From positions 1 through 12,391 of the forward strand of contig JAITAP010000067.1 in NCBI GenBank assembly GCA_031284065.1: a DNA stretch of 12,391 nucleotides, in the 5' to 3' direction. Within the stretch, counting starts at the first letter, position 1, and each line of letters opens with the position of its first letter. Below, one piece after another: positions 6,535 through 12,391 of this stretch. The DNA is from Prevotellaceae bacterium (GTDB lineage Bacteria; Bacteroidota; Bacteroidia; Bacteroidales; UBA932). The position numbers and the translations under genes were made by a program. The notes beneath the pieces were generated by a model that saw only the letters and a list, made by a program, of their open reading frames with translations, ran no database searches and had not been told where the DNA came from.

Positions 6535-7545
6535 ATGAAAAATGTAGCGGTAATTTTTGGCGGAGACTCGTCGGAATTTGTGGTGTCGGAGCAAAGCGCA
6601 GCCAACGTATTCGGCTGGGTGGATACGGAAAAGTACAAGCCATACTTGGTGAAAATGCGGCACGGCGATTGGCGCGTGCTGCGCGACGGCAAGCCCGACC
6701 TGCCGATAGACAGGAACGATTTCAGCGTGCTGATAGACGGCGTTCGCGTGAAGTTCGACATGGCGCTCATCGTCATTCACGGTGCGCCGGGCGAAAACGG
6801 CGTGCTCCAATCCTACTTCGACCTGACGGGCGTGCCCTACTCCACGTGCAGCGCCTTTGCGTCGATGCTCGCCTTTAACAAGGCGGCCTGCAAAGCGTAC
6901 TTGGCGGGTAGCGGCGTGGCAATGGCAAAGGCAATGCTCATCCGCAGGGGCGACGCGGTAAGCGCCGGAGAGGTGGTAGAAAAGCTTGGCCTGCCGATTT
7001 TTGTAAAGCCCAACAACGGCGGCAGCAGCTTTGGGGTAACAAAAGTAAAGTCGGAAGCCGCGCTGCACAGCGCCCTTGAGGAGGCGTTCGGGGAAGACGA
7101 CGAAGCCCTTGCCGAAGAGTTTATCGACGGCGTGGAGGTTACCTGCGGAATGATGGCGCTAAACGGCGTGGAAACAACGCTCCCCGTAACGGAGGTGGTG
7201 AGCAAAAACGAATTTTTTGACTTCGGCGCAAAGTACAACGGCATGTCGGAAGAGATAACTCCGGCGCGCCTAAGCCCCGAAGCTACGGCGCTCATACAGC
7301 GCACAACGTCCCAAATATACCGGCGGCTGGGGTGTAGCGGAATTATCCGCGTAGATTACATTTTGCGCGGCAATACGCCCTACTTTCTGGAGGTAAATAC
7401 CGTTCCGGGCATGACGGCAACCAGCTTCATCCCGCAGCAGGTACGCGCGGCGGGGCTCAGCATGACGAGCGTGCTGAGCGAGGTGGTGGAGGATGCGCTT
7501 GCGCGAAAAAAGCAACCGCCCCACGCCCGCACGGTGGGGAATTAA
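6535..7545 (+). CDS. ddl: D-alanine--D-alanine ligase
   Basis: A 336-residue ATP-grasp enzyme that joins two D-alanines using ATP in the cytoplasm, supplying the terminal dipeptide of the peptidoglycan precursor. The N-terminal motif is VAVIFGGDSSEFVVSEQSA, close to the GGxSxEhxVS family signature. Other motifs are the ATP-binding KPNNGGSSFG (158-167), VEVTCGMMAL, YNGMSEEITPARLS, the RVDYILRG stretch with Asp274, and FLEVNTVPGMT with Glu286 and Asn288 as metal ligands. Length is typical for Bacteroidota Ddl. The motifs are intact, so the enzyme should be active. Whether the product ends in D-Ala-D-Ala or D-Ala-D-Lac cannot be settled without an alignment of the specificity residues, but nothing points to a resistance variant. 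It follows the DUF4294 gene and ends at a bidirectional terminator-like hairpin. Confidence 0.96.
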   Translation: MKNVAVIFGGDSSEFVVSEQSAANVFGWVDTEKYKPYLVKMRHGDWRVLRDGKPDLPIDRNDFSVLIDGVRVKFDMALIVIHGAPGENGVLQSYFDLTGVPYSTCSAFASMLAFNKAACKAYLAGSGVAMAKAMLIRRGDAVSAGEVVEKLGLPIFVKPNNGGSSFGVTKVKSEAALHSALEEAFGEDDEALAEEFIDGVEVTCGMMALNGVETTLPVTEVVSKNEFFDFGAKYNGMSEEITPARLSPEATALIQRTTSQIYRRLGCSGIIRVDYILRGNTPYFLEVNTVPGMTATSFIPQQVRAAGLSMTSVLSEVVEDALARKKQPPHARTVGN

Positions 7546-7555
7546 AAAATAAAAA

Positions 7556-7579
7556 CGGAATGGCAAGATTACCATTCCG
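7556..7579. terminator. Bidirectional terminator between ddl and the small Thr/Pro protein gene
   Basis: The stem cggaatgg (7556-7563) pairs with ccattccg (7572-7579) around an 8-base loop. It is flanked by an A-rich run (aaaaaataaaaa) before and cttttat after. Read on the - strand the T-rich tail is strong; on the + strand it is shorter. The hairpin lies 11 bp after the ddl stop and 56 bp beyond the - strand gene's stop, which fits use by both. Confidence 0.75.
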
Positions 7580-7634
7580 CTTTTATCGCGAAGGACAAAA
7601 AGGCAGAGGATTTTATCCTTCAGCTTTGACGGGT

Positions 7635-7865
7635 TTACTTGTTCGTCGTCGTGTCCGGCTTGGCCGGCGTGGTGTCGGCAGCAATGACGTCTTCCGCAAA
7701 TGCGGACGAAATTGTAGCCGGCGTTGTCGTCGTGTCCGGCTTGGCCGGCGTGGTGTCGATAGCTGTAATGTCTGCCTCAGACAGCGTTGTAAGCGGCATT
7801 GCATGTACGCTCAACAAGCCAACAACTCCTGCTACGAGGACGATAGGAAAAATAATACGCTTCAT
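7635..7865 (-). CDS. Small exported Thr/Pro-rich protein with a duplicated motif
   Basis: A 76-residue protein of unknown function. The N-terminus is a signal peptide (MKRIIFPIVLVAGVVGLLSVHA), leaving about 54 residues. The mature part contains DTTPAKPDTTT twice (37-47 and 64-74), each preceded by similar residues (ADITAI and EDVIAA), with no Cys and few aromatics. This composition suggests an unstructured, possibly surface-exposed or glycosylatable segment, but no function is evident. The A/T-rich leader before the ATG is usual for Bacteroidota starts. I preferred this frame over overlapping + strand frames because it has the signal peptide and because its stop faces a terminator hairpin. 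No partner gene is adjacent: it converges on ddl and diverges from pstB. Confidence 0.65.
   Translation of the reverse strand: MKRIIFPIVLVAGVVGLLSVHAMPLTTLSEADITAIDTTPAKPDTTTTPATISSAFAEDVIAADTTPAKPDTTTNK
7645..7758. repeat. Two identical 33-bp direct repeats in the small Thr/Pro protein gene
   Basis: The copies at 7645-7677 and 7726-7758 are identical and offset by 81 bp (27 codons), so the reading frame is kept. Each contains the short palindrome ccggcttggccgg. They encode the two DTTPAKPDTTT motifs. Confidence 0.9.
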
Positions 7866-8010
7866 AATAAATAATTTTTTAATAAATAAATAGTGCTTTT
7901 ACGTCGAAAATATACGTATGCTTATGTAGATGCAAGCCCTGTGCCAGCCTGCCACTTTGTTTGTAATATTTTGACAATCAGCATGTTGCGATTTTATTCT
8001 GCAAATTGGC

Positions 8011-8049
8011 TTTTGTGGAAGCTGTGGAAAGCTGTGGAAAATTTCCACA
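8011..8049. promoter_or_regulatory. Tandem decamers and palindrome upstream of pstB
   Basis: The decamer gctgtggaaa occurs twice in direct tandem (8021-8030, 8031-8040), preceded by a partial copy, ttttgtggaa (8011-8020). The last copy runs into a perfect palindrome, tgtggaaaatttccaca (8033-8049). The repeated core tgtgga recurs at 9-10 bp steps, about one helical turn, as expected for cooperative binding of a regulator. It is about 170 bp before pstB, so PhoB is one candidate. On the - strand TTTTCCACA (8033-8041) also matches a DnaA box (TTWTNCACA). Which protein binds, if any, is unknown. Confidence 0.5.
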
Positions 8050-8188
8050 ATCCGAAAAGAAATTCAGGCCGGACAGAGCTACATTCGCCTCCGTTAGGGT
8101 AAGCCTGCGGTGCGCCTGACTTTCAACGCCTGTGGCATCTTAACCAAATTGTAGCTACCCCGCCCTCAAGCTGTAATGTTTTTGTGAG

Positions 8189-8196
8189 TACCTTTG
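8189..8196 (+). promoter_or_regulatory. Possible -7 element for pstB
   Basis: TACCTTTG followed by T matches the Bacteroidota -7 consensus TAnnTTTGY and lies 20 bp before the preferred pstB start at 8216. No TTTG is found at the expected -33 distance, so if used it may need an activator, as pho promoters often do. Confidence 0.4.
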
Positions 8197-8215
8197 TAAA
8201 AATATGCGGGGACGT

Positions 8216-8962
8216 ATGATAGAAGCAAAAAGCATAAATTTTTACTACGGAAGTTTCCATGCGCTGAAAAATATCAGCATCTACATGCAGGCCAATACGG
8301 TAACGGCGTTCATTGGGCCGTCGGGCTGCGGAAAGTCAACTTTTCTGCGGCTCTTCAACAGAATGAACGACCTGATTGACGACGCCCACCTGACGGGCGA
8401 GTGCTTTGTGGACGGCGAAAACATATACCGGAAGTCTGTTCAGGTAGATGAGCTGCGAAAAAAGGTGGGGATGGTATTCCAGAAGCCCAACCCGTTTCCG
8501 AAGTCTATTTTTGAGAACGTTGCCTACGGGCTGCGGGTAAACGGCATGGGCGGGAAATCTTTCGTTGCCCGCCGGGTGGAGGAGTCGCTACGGGCTGCCG
8601 CCCTGTGGGACGAGGTGAAAGACAAGCTGAAAAAGTCTGCGTTTGAGCTTTCGGGCGGTCAGCAGCAACGCCTCTGCATTGCCCGAGCCCTCGCCGTTTC
8701 GCCGTCCATCCTCCTGATGGACGAGCCTGCGTCGGCGCTTGACCCTATATCAACCTCAAAAATTGAGGAGCTGATACATGAGCTGAAAAAAAAGTACACC
8801 ATCGCCATCGTTACGCACAACATGCAGCAGGCGGCCCGCGTGAGCGACAAAACGGGATTTTTTATGCTGGGCGAGCTGGTGGAGTTTAGCAATACAAAAA
8901 AAATGTTTTTGAGCCCCGAAAAGGAGCAAACCCAAAACTACATTACAGGCAGGTTTGGGTAG
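8216..8962 (+). CDS. pstB: Phosphate ABC transporter ATP-binding protein PstB
   Basis: A 248-residue cytoplasmic ATPase that powers phosphate import by the PstSCAB transporter and, with PhoU, helps signal phosphate status. Visible motifs are Walker A GPSGCGKST (34-42), the PstB-typical MVFQKPNPFPKSIFENVAYG in the Q-loop region (about 86-105), signature LSGGQQQR (145-152), Walker B ILLMDEP (165-171) with ASALDP after it, and the H-loop His201. It ends YITGRFG, a common PstB ending. I chose the start at 8216 (MIEAKSINFYYG) because it aligns with the family and has a G-rich site upstream; an ATG at 8204 would add four residues. The genes pstS, pstC and pstA do not lie next to it, unlike the usual pstSCAB order. 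phoU follows after 175 bp. Confidence 0.96.
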   Translation: MIEAKSINFYYGSFHALKNISIYMQANTVTAFIGPSGCGKSTFLRLFNRMNDLIDDAHLTGECFVDGENIYRKSVQVDELRKKVGMVFQKPNPFPKSIFENVAYGLRVNGMGGKSFVARRVEESLRAAALWDEVKDKLKKSAFELSGGQQQRLCIARALAVSPSILLMDEPASALDPISTSKIEELIHELKKKYTIAIVTHNMQQAARVSDKTGFFMLGELVEFSNTKKMFLSPEKEQTQNYITGRFG

Positions 8963-8988
8963 GCGCGGGCTGAAAACGCAACGCCTCT

Positions 8989-9062
8989 TTTTCCGGATTT
9001 TTGCCGGAAAATGGGTGACAAATGCAGGCAAATTGCCTGCGAACGCCCCTTGCGGGCAAGGG
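8989..9062. repeat. Three successive hairpins in the pstB-phoU gap
   Basis: Hairpin 1 pairs ttttccgg (8989-8996) with ccggaaaa (9004-9011). Hairpin 2 is a perfect palindrome, gcaggcaaattgcctgc (9024-9040). Hairpin 3 pairs cccttg (9047-9052) with caaggg (9057-9062). Two copies of gcgtagc (9066-9072, 9085-9091) follow. None has a long T-run directly after it, so these look more like RNA-processing or attenuating structures, or dispersed repeats, than simple terminators. Confidence 0.6.
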
Positions 9063-9137
9063 AAAGCGTAGCGCATTGCCGGCAGCGTAGCCGTTGAGCT
9101 GGCGCGGGCATTGCGATTGCGCCGTAAATAATGAAAA

Positions 9138-9863
9138 ATGCCAAAAATAATGAACTATACTGAAATAGAATTACAAGAGCTGAAAGAAGAGGTGAGCCAA
9201 ATGTGGAAGCTGGTGCTGTCGCAGCTGGAGAAGGCGAAGCAGGCGTTTTTGGGCGGGGATGTGGAGGTGGCGCAGGAAGTAGTGAGCCGCGAGAAAAGGG
9301 TGGACGCTTACGAGCTCAAAATTGACAGCGACTGCGAAAACTACATTGCCCTGTACAGCCCGGTAGCCATCGACTTGAGGCTGGTGCTGTCGCTCATCAG
9401 GATTAGCATCACGCTTGAGCGCATAGGCGACTTTGCCGAAGGAATAGCCTGCCACGTGGTGGAGGAGAACGGCCGCAAGGCGAACACGCAGCTTGTAGAA
9501 GAGCTGCAGCTGGAGAAAATGCTTGACACGCTTCTCGGCATGTTGTCCGACAGCTTTGTTGCGCTGGAGTCGGAAAATACCAAAATATCGGGGCGGATAA
9601 TATCGAAGGACTTTGAAATAGACAAGCTCTACCACAGCTCGCTCAACGTGCTGACGGCGTACCTGCTGCAAAACCCCGGCGATATTCTGTACGGCTTGAA
9701 GCTGATACTCATTATCCGCAAGCTTGAGCGCATTGGCGACCACTGCCGCAACATTGTTGAGGAGATAGTGTTTTACGTGGACGCTAAAGTGCTGAAGCAT
9801 GGCGGGAAAAAGAAGCCGGAGAGCTTAATTGCCAATCTCAACGTAAACAACATTCGTGCATAA
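9138..9863 (+). CDS. phoU: Phosphate signalling protein PhoU
   Basis: A 241-residue all-helical cytoplasmic protein that couples the Pst transporter to the PhoR kinase and dampens the phosphate-starvation response. The two PhoU repeats each carry the family motif: ERIGD (94-98, in ITLERIGDFAEGIA) and ERIGD (197-201, in KLERIGDHCRNIVEE), which bind metal ions in known structures. The stretch YSPVAIDLRLVLSLIRIS (73-90) is also family-typical. The start at 9138 (MPKIMNYTEI) is uncertain; the ATG at 9150 (MNYTEI) fits the family equally well, and neither has a Shine-Dalgarno. The 15-20 residues after the second repeat are basic and polar. It is separated from pstB by a structured gap and from the phoB gene by only 20 bp. 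Confidence 0.95.
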   Translation: MPKIMNYTEIELQELKEEVSQMWKLVLSQLEKAKQAFLGGDVEVAQEVVSREKRVDAYELKIDSDCENYIALYSPVAIDLRLVLSLIRISITLERIGDFAEGIACHVVEENGRKANTQLVEELQLEKMLDTLLGMLSDSFVALESENTKISGRIISKDFEIDKLYHSSLNVLTAYLLQNPGDILYGLKLILIIRKLERIGDHCRNIVEEIVFYVDAKVLKHGGKKKPESLIANLNVNNIRA

Positions 9864-9883
9864 GTAAAATAAGCATACTTTTT

Positions 9884-10591
9884 ATGAAGCAGCAGGCCGC
9901 GCCACCCAAAATTCTCGTCGTTGACGATGAGCGGGACATTTGCGAAATCCTTGAGTTCAACCTTGCCAGCGAAGGGTTTGATATTACCTGCGCCTACTCG
10001 GCGGAGGAGGCGCAGGAGAAGCTGACCTCCGCCTACTCCCTCCTGCTGCTCGACGTGATGATGGGCGGCATGTCCGGCTACAAGCTCACGGAAGCCCTGC
10101 GGCGAAGCCAAAACCAAATCCCCATCATCTTTCTCACCGCCAAGGATACCGAAAACGACATGCTCACCGGCTTTTCGGTGGGCGGCGACGACTACATTTC
10201 CAAGCCGTTTTCGGTAAAGGAGGTGGTAGCCCGCGTAAAGGCCGTGCTCAAGCGGCAAAAAACCGCCGCCGCAGCGCACGGCGAAGTCGGCGCCACCATT
10301 GTGCTTGGCGACATGAGCATCGACCTCGAGCTCAAAGAAATCTCCATTGGCGCGGAGAAAATTTCGCTGACAAAAACCGAATTTGAGGTGCTGGCGTTCT
10401 TGGCAGGAGCTCCCCAGCGGGTATTTTCGCGGAGCGAAATCATCGACACGGTATGGCGGGAAACGCCCTTCATCACGGAGCGCACGGTGGATGTGCACAT
10501 TACCCGCCTGCGCAAGAAGCTGGGGCGCTACGCCGCAGCCATCACCAACCGGTCGGGCTACGGCTACCGGTTTAATACCGAATGTCTGTGA
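9884..10591 (+). CDS. phoB: PhoB-like response regulator (OmpR family)
   Basis: A 235-residue DNA-binding regulator activated by phosphorylation from the adjacent kinase. The receiver domain (about 8-125) has the acidic pair Asp14/Asp15 in LVVDDERD, phosphoacceptor Asp57 in LLLLDVMM, Thr85 in IIFLTAKD and Lys107 in YISKPFS, so all key residues are present. The C-terminal winged helix-turn-helix (about 140-233) includes LTKTEFEVLAFLA, the VFSRSEIIDTVW segment, the recognition helix RTVDVHITRLRKKLG and the wing SGYGYRFN. The phoU, pstB and kinase neighbours make a phosphate-starvation regulator the best call. By sequence alone it could be another OmpR-family member. It overlaps the kinase gene by 10 bp, suggesting translational coupling. 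Confidence 0.92.
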   Translation: MKQQAAPPKILVVDDERDICEILEFNLASEGFDITCAYSAEEAQEKLTSAYSLLLLDVMMGGMSGYKLTEALRRSQNQIPIIFLTAKDTENDMLTGFSVGGDDYISKPFSVKEVVARVKAVLKRQKTAAAAHGEVGATIVLGDMSIDLELKEISIGAEKISLTKTEFEVLAFLAGAPQRVFSRSEIIDTVWRETPFITERTVDVHITRLRKKLGRYAAAITNRSGYGYRFNTECL

Positions 10592-12333
10592 AAGCGATGG
10601 CGCTACGGTACAAGCAGAAGCTTTTTCTGTACTTTGGCGTGATATTCGTGCTGTTTACCGTTGGCGTGGTCGTTTTTGAGCGGTCGCGCGAGCGATTTTT
10701 CAAAACGGAAGCGCTGGAGGAAACGCTGGAAGCTTACATTGGAATTGCCAACGCCGCCATGCAGCAAAGCGGCAGCGGGCAGGCGGAAACGCTGGAAGCC
10801 CTGCTCGCAATATTCCCCAAAAACATTCGGCTTACGCTGATAGGAAAGCAAGGAGAGGTGATTTACGACAACGCCATCGGCCGCTTGGCCGCTATGGAAA
10901 ACCACCTCAGCCGCCCCGAAGTGGCCGCCGCCCGCAAAAGCGGAGCGGGAACGGACATCAGAACCTCCGCCTCCAACAGCCTGCCCTACCTCTACTACAC
11001 AAAGCGATACCCAAGCTACTACATACGAATGGCAATGCCCTACGACATGCGCGTGCGCAGCATCCTGCAACCCGACAACCTCTTCATATACTTCATTGCC
11101 GCGCTGTTTGTGGTAATGCTGGCGCTCATTCACATGGTAACGGCGCGCTTCGGAAAATCCATCAGGCAGCTGAGAGATTTCACCCTAAGCTCGGAAAACG
11201 ACGACGTTGACGCGCTCAAGCTCACCTTTCCGCAGGATGAGCTGGGCGAAATAAGCACAAAAATAACCGAAAGCTACAGGCAGCTGAGGAGCAGCCGGAA
11301 AAAAATTGCCCAGGAGCGGGAAAAGCTGCTTCAGCACGTTTACACCTCAGGGGAGGGGCTTTGCTTTTTCTCCGCCGCCGGCGCGGTTGAGTTTTACAAC
11401 GGGCTGTTCATACAGTACCTCAACACTATTGTGGATGAGGCCAACGGCGACCCGGCGGCGGCGCTCTCCGACCCCTCCTTTGAAAAAATTGCGCGATTTC
11501 TGGAAAACCCGGACGGCAGCAAGTACGCAGAGATACAAATCGGCAAGCAGGGCAAATTTTTTTCGGCGCTGGTAAATATTTTTGACGACAACAGCTTTGA
11601 GCTGATCGTGAACGACGTTACGCGGCAGGAAAAGCCCCGCCTGCTTAAGCAGGAAATGACCGGCAACATTGCCCACGAGCTGCGCACGCCCGTAACCAGC
11701 ATACGGGGCTACCTGGAAACAATTCTGGAGTCGCCCCTGACCGACGAAAAGAAGCGAATGTTCCTGACAAAGGCCCACAAGCAAGCCATTGCCCTTTCGG
11801 AGCTGATTAACGACATGGGGCTAATCACCAAGATAGAGGGTACGCCGCAGTCGTTTTCGCTCGAAAACGTGGGAATTTGCAGCCTGCTCGCAACCCTGAA
11901 AAGCGACCTCGAGGCCGCCCTGCGCGAAAAAAAAATCAGCCTCAGGTGGAGCATTGGCGACAGCGTGGTGGTACGGGGCAACCGCAGCCTGCTCTACTCC
12001 ATATTCCGCAACCTCACGGACAACGCCATACGCCACGCCGGAAGCGGCGTAAGCGTGCGGGTAGCCACCTACAGCGAGGACAAGGATTTTTACTACTTTT
12101 CGTACTCCGACAACGGCGTAGGCGTTAAGGACGAGCAGCATTTCAACCGGCTGTTTGAGCGCTTTTACCGCATCGGCGAAGGGCGCACGAGGGATACGGG
12201 CGGCTCGGGGCTGGGGCTTTCCATTGTCAAAAACGCTGTCGCCTTCCACAAAGGCTCTATTGTAGCCAAGAGCAGGGCGGGCGGCGGGCTGGTCTTCCTC
12301 TTCAACCTTCCCAAAGCCGACGGGTTGCAGTAG
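10582..12333 (+). CDS. phoR: PhoR-like sensor histidine kinase
   Basis: A 583-residue inner-membrane kinase that senses phosphate status through PstB/PhoU and controls PhoB. TM1 is at about 12-29 and TM2 at about 167-187. Between them is a periplasmic domain of about 135 residues with IRLTLIGKQGEVIYDN and MENHLSRPEV, a pattern shared with PhoR/WalK-type extracytoplasmic PAS folds. After TM2 come a linker, a divergent cytoplasmic PAS-like region (about 250-345, with GEGLCFFSAAGAVEFYN), the HisKA domain with His365 in NIAHELRTPVTSIRGYLE, and the ATPase domain with Asn481 in NLTDNAIRHAG, Asp510 in DNGVGV, the F-box FNRLFERFYRI and the G-box GGSGLGLS (540-547). It ends VFLFNLPKA. All catalytic motifs are intact. 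The start at 10582 overlaps phoB; an ATG at 10597 would lie just after the phoB stop and lose only five residues. Confidence 0.94.
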   Translation: MSVKAMALRYKQKLFLYFGVIFVLFTVGVVVFERSRERFFKTEALEETLEAYIGIANAAMQQSGSGQAETLEALLAIFPKNIRLTLIGKQGEVIYDNAIGRLAAMENHLSRPEVAAARKSGAGTDIRTSASNSLPYLYYTKRYPSYYIRMAMPYDMRVRSILQPDNLFIYFIAALFVVMLALIHMVTARFGKSIRQLRDFTLSSENDDVDALKLTFPQDELGEISTKITESYRQLRSSRKKIAQEREKLLQHVYTSGEGLCFFSAAGAVEFYNGLFIQYLNTIVDEANGDPAAALSDPSFEKIARFLENPDGSKYAEIQIGKQGKFFSALVNIFDDNSFELIVNDVTRQEKPRLLKQEMTGNIAHELRTPVTSIRGYLETILESPLTDEKKRMFLTKAHKQAIALSELINDMGLITKIEGTPQSFSLENVGICSLLATLKSDLEAALREKKISLRWSIGDSVVVRGNRSLLYSIFRNLTDNAIRHAGSGVSVRVATYSEDKDFYYFSYSDNGVGVKDEQHFNRLFERFYRIGEGRTRDTGGSGLGLSIVKNAVAFHKGSIVAKSRAGGGLVFLFNLPKADGLQ

Positions 12334-12353
12334 GGACGCAGGCTCTGCGTCTC
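12333..12353. terminator. Hairpin directly after phoR
   Basis: The stem gacgcag (12335-12341) pairs with ctgcgtc (12345-12351) around a 3-base loop and can be extended by one wobble and one G-C pair. It starts at the phoR stop codon and has no T-run, so termination is only possible, not shown. Similar gagacgcag hairpins occur as dispersed repeats in Bacteroidota as far as I recall. The rest of the window, to 12391, is G/C-rich with no visible gene. Confidence 0.45.
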
Positions 12354-12391
12354 CGCGCCCGCGCCTGACCCCGCGCCCGTCCACATCGAAA

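Larger units (their letters stand above)
7866..8215. other. Regulatory gap between the small protein gene and pstB
   Basis: This 350-bp stretch has no convincing gene. It must hold the divergent promoters of the small - strand gene and the pst-pho cluster. Its notable parts are the decamer cluster at 8011-8049, a distant inverted repeat (agctaca 8077-8083, tgtagct 8150-8156) enclosing a G/C-rich stretch, and a -7-like TACCTTTG at 8189-8196. A + strand open frame at 7893-8102 shows no protein-like features. Confidence 0.5.

Noticed and set aside
6337..7068. - strand open frame (243 codons) opposite the end of the DUF4294 gene and ddl
   Set aside because: It spans two confidently identified + strand genes and the gap between them; composition is typical of an antisense shadow.
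6535..7545. Van-type (D-Ala-D-Lac) resistance ligase
   Set aside because: The context is a housekeeping DUF4294-ddl pair with no vanH, vanX or van regulators, and the motifs fit ordinary Bacteroidota Ddl.
8011..8049. DnaA-box cluster as a replication origin
   Set aside because: Only one unit matches TTWTNCACA exactly, no clear AT-rich unwinding region is paired with it, and no dnaA, dnaN or other origin-associated gene is nearby.
7893..8102. + strand open frame in the gap before pstB
   Set aside because: It passes through the decamer array and palindrome, and its translation shows no signal, domain or usual composition.
9773..10498. - strand open frame (241 codons) opposite phoU and phoB
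   Set aside because: It covers conserved phoB codons on the other strand and has no family features.

Overview
The window looks like a chromosomal segment of a Bacteroidota bacterium, probably order Bacteroidales. The evidence is a DUF5723-type outer-membrane protein with its companion lipoprotein, a DUF4294 protein, a Bacteroidota-style promoter (TTTG, 20 bases, TAnnTTTGC), mostly weak ribosome binding sites, and a PhoB/PhoR pair with Bacteroidota-like sequence. No tRNA, rRNA, CRISPR array, transposase or phage gene was seen. The genus cannot be named from the sequence alone.

Region 1 (1-4372) holds an envelope pair on the + strand. A predicted lipoprotein with an N-terminal WDPTWALPL-type motif is followed 34 bp later by a 942-residue surface protein. 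That protein has a signal peptide, a DUF5723 barrel, a linker with three 16-residue repeats, and a second barrel-like domain ending in Phe. A long palindrome at 4305-4354 separates this pair from the oppositely directed genes that follow.

Region 2 (4373-5794) is a two-gene unit on the - strand. It encodes a long-chain polyprenyl diphosphate synthase (quinone side-chain type) and a small exported protein that resembles the propeptide of subtilisin-like (S8) peptidases but has no catalytic domain.

Region 3 (5795-7865) begins with a clear promoter driving an exported DUF4294 protein and then D-alanine--D-alanine ligase. A bidirectional terminator-like hairpin lies between ddl and a convergent gene for a small exported Thr/Pro-rich protein with a duplicated motif.

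Region 4 (7866-12391) is a phosphate-control cluster: a 350-bp regulatory gap, then pstB, phoU, phoB and phoR on one strand. PstB is the ATPase of the phosphate importer. PhoU links transporter state to the sensor kinase PhoR, which phosphorylates the regulator PhoB. The transporter genes pstS, pstC and pstA are not in the window. The gap before pstB carries tandem decamers ending in a palindrome, and the pstB-phoU gap carries three successive hairpins.

I found no convincing undescribed system. The best leads are the double-barrel protein with its young repeat array, the orphan S8-propeptide-like protein, and the unusual cis elements of the pho cluster.
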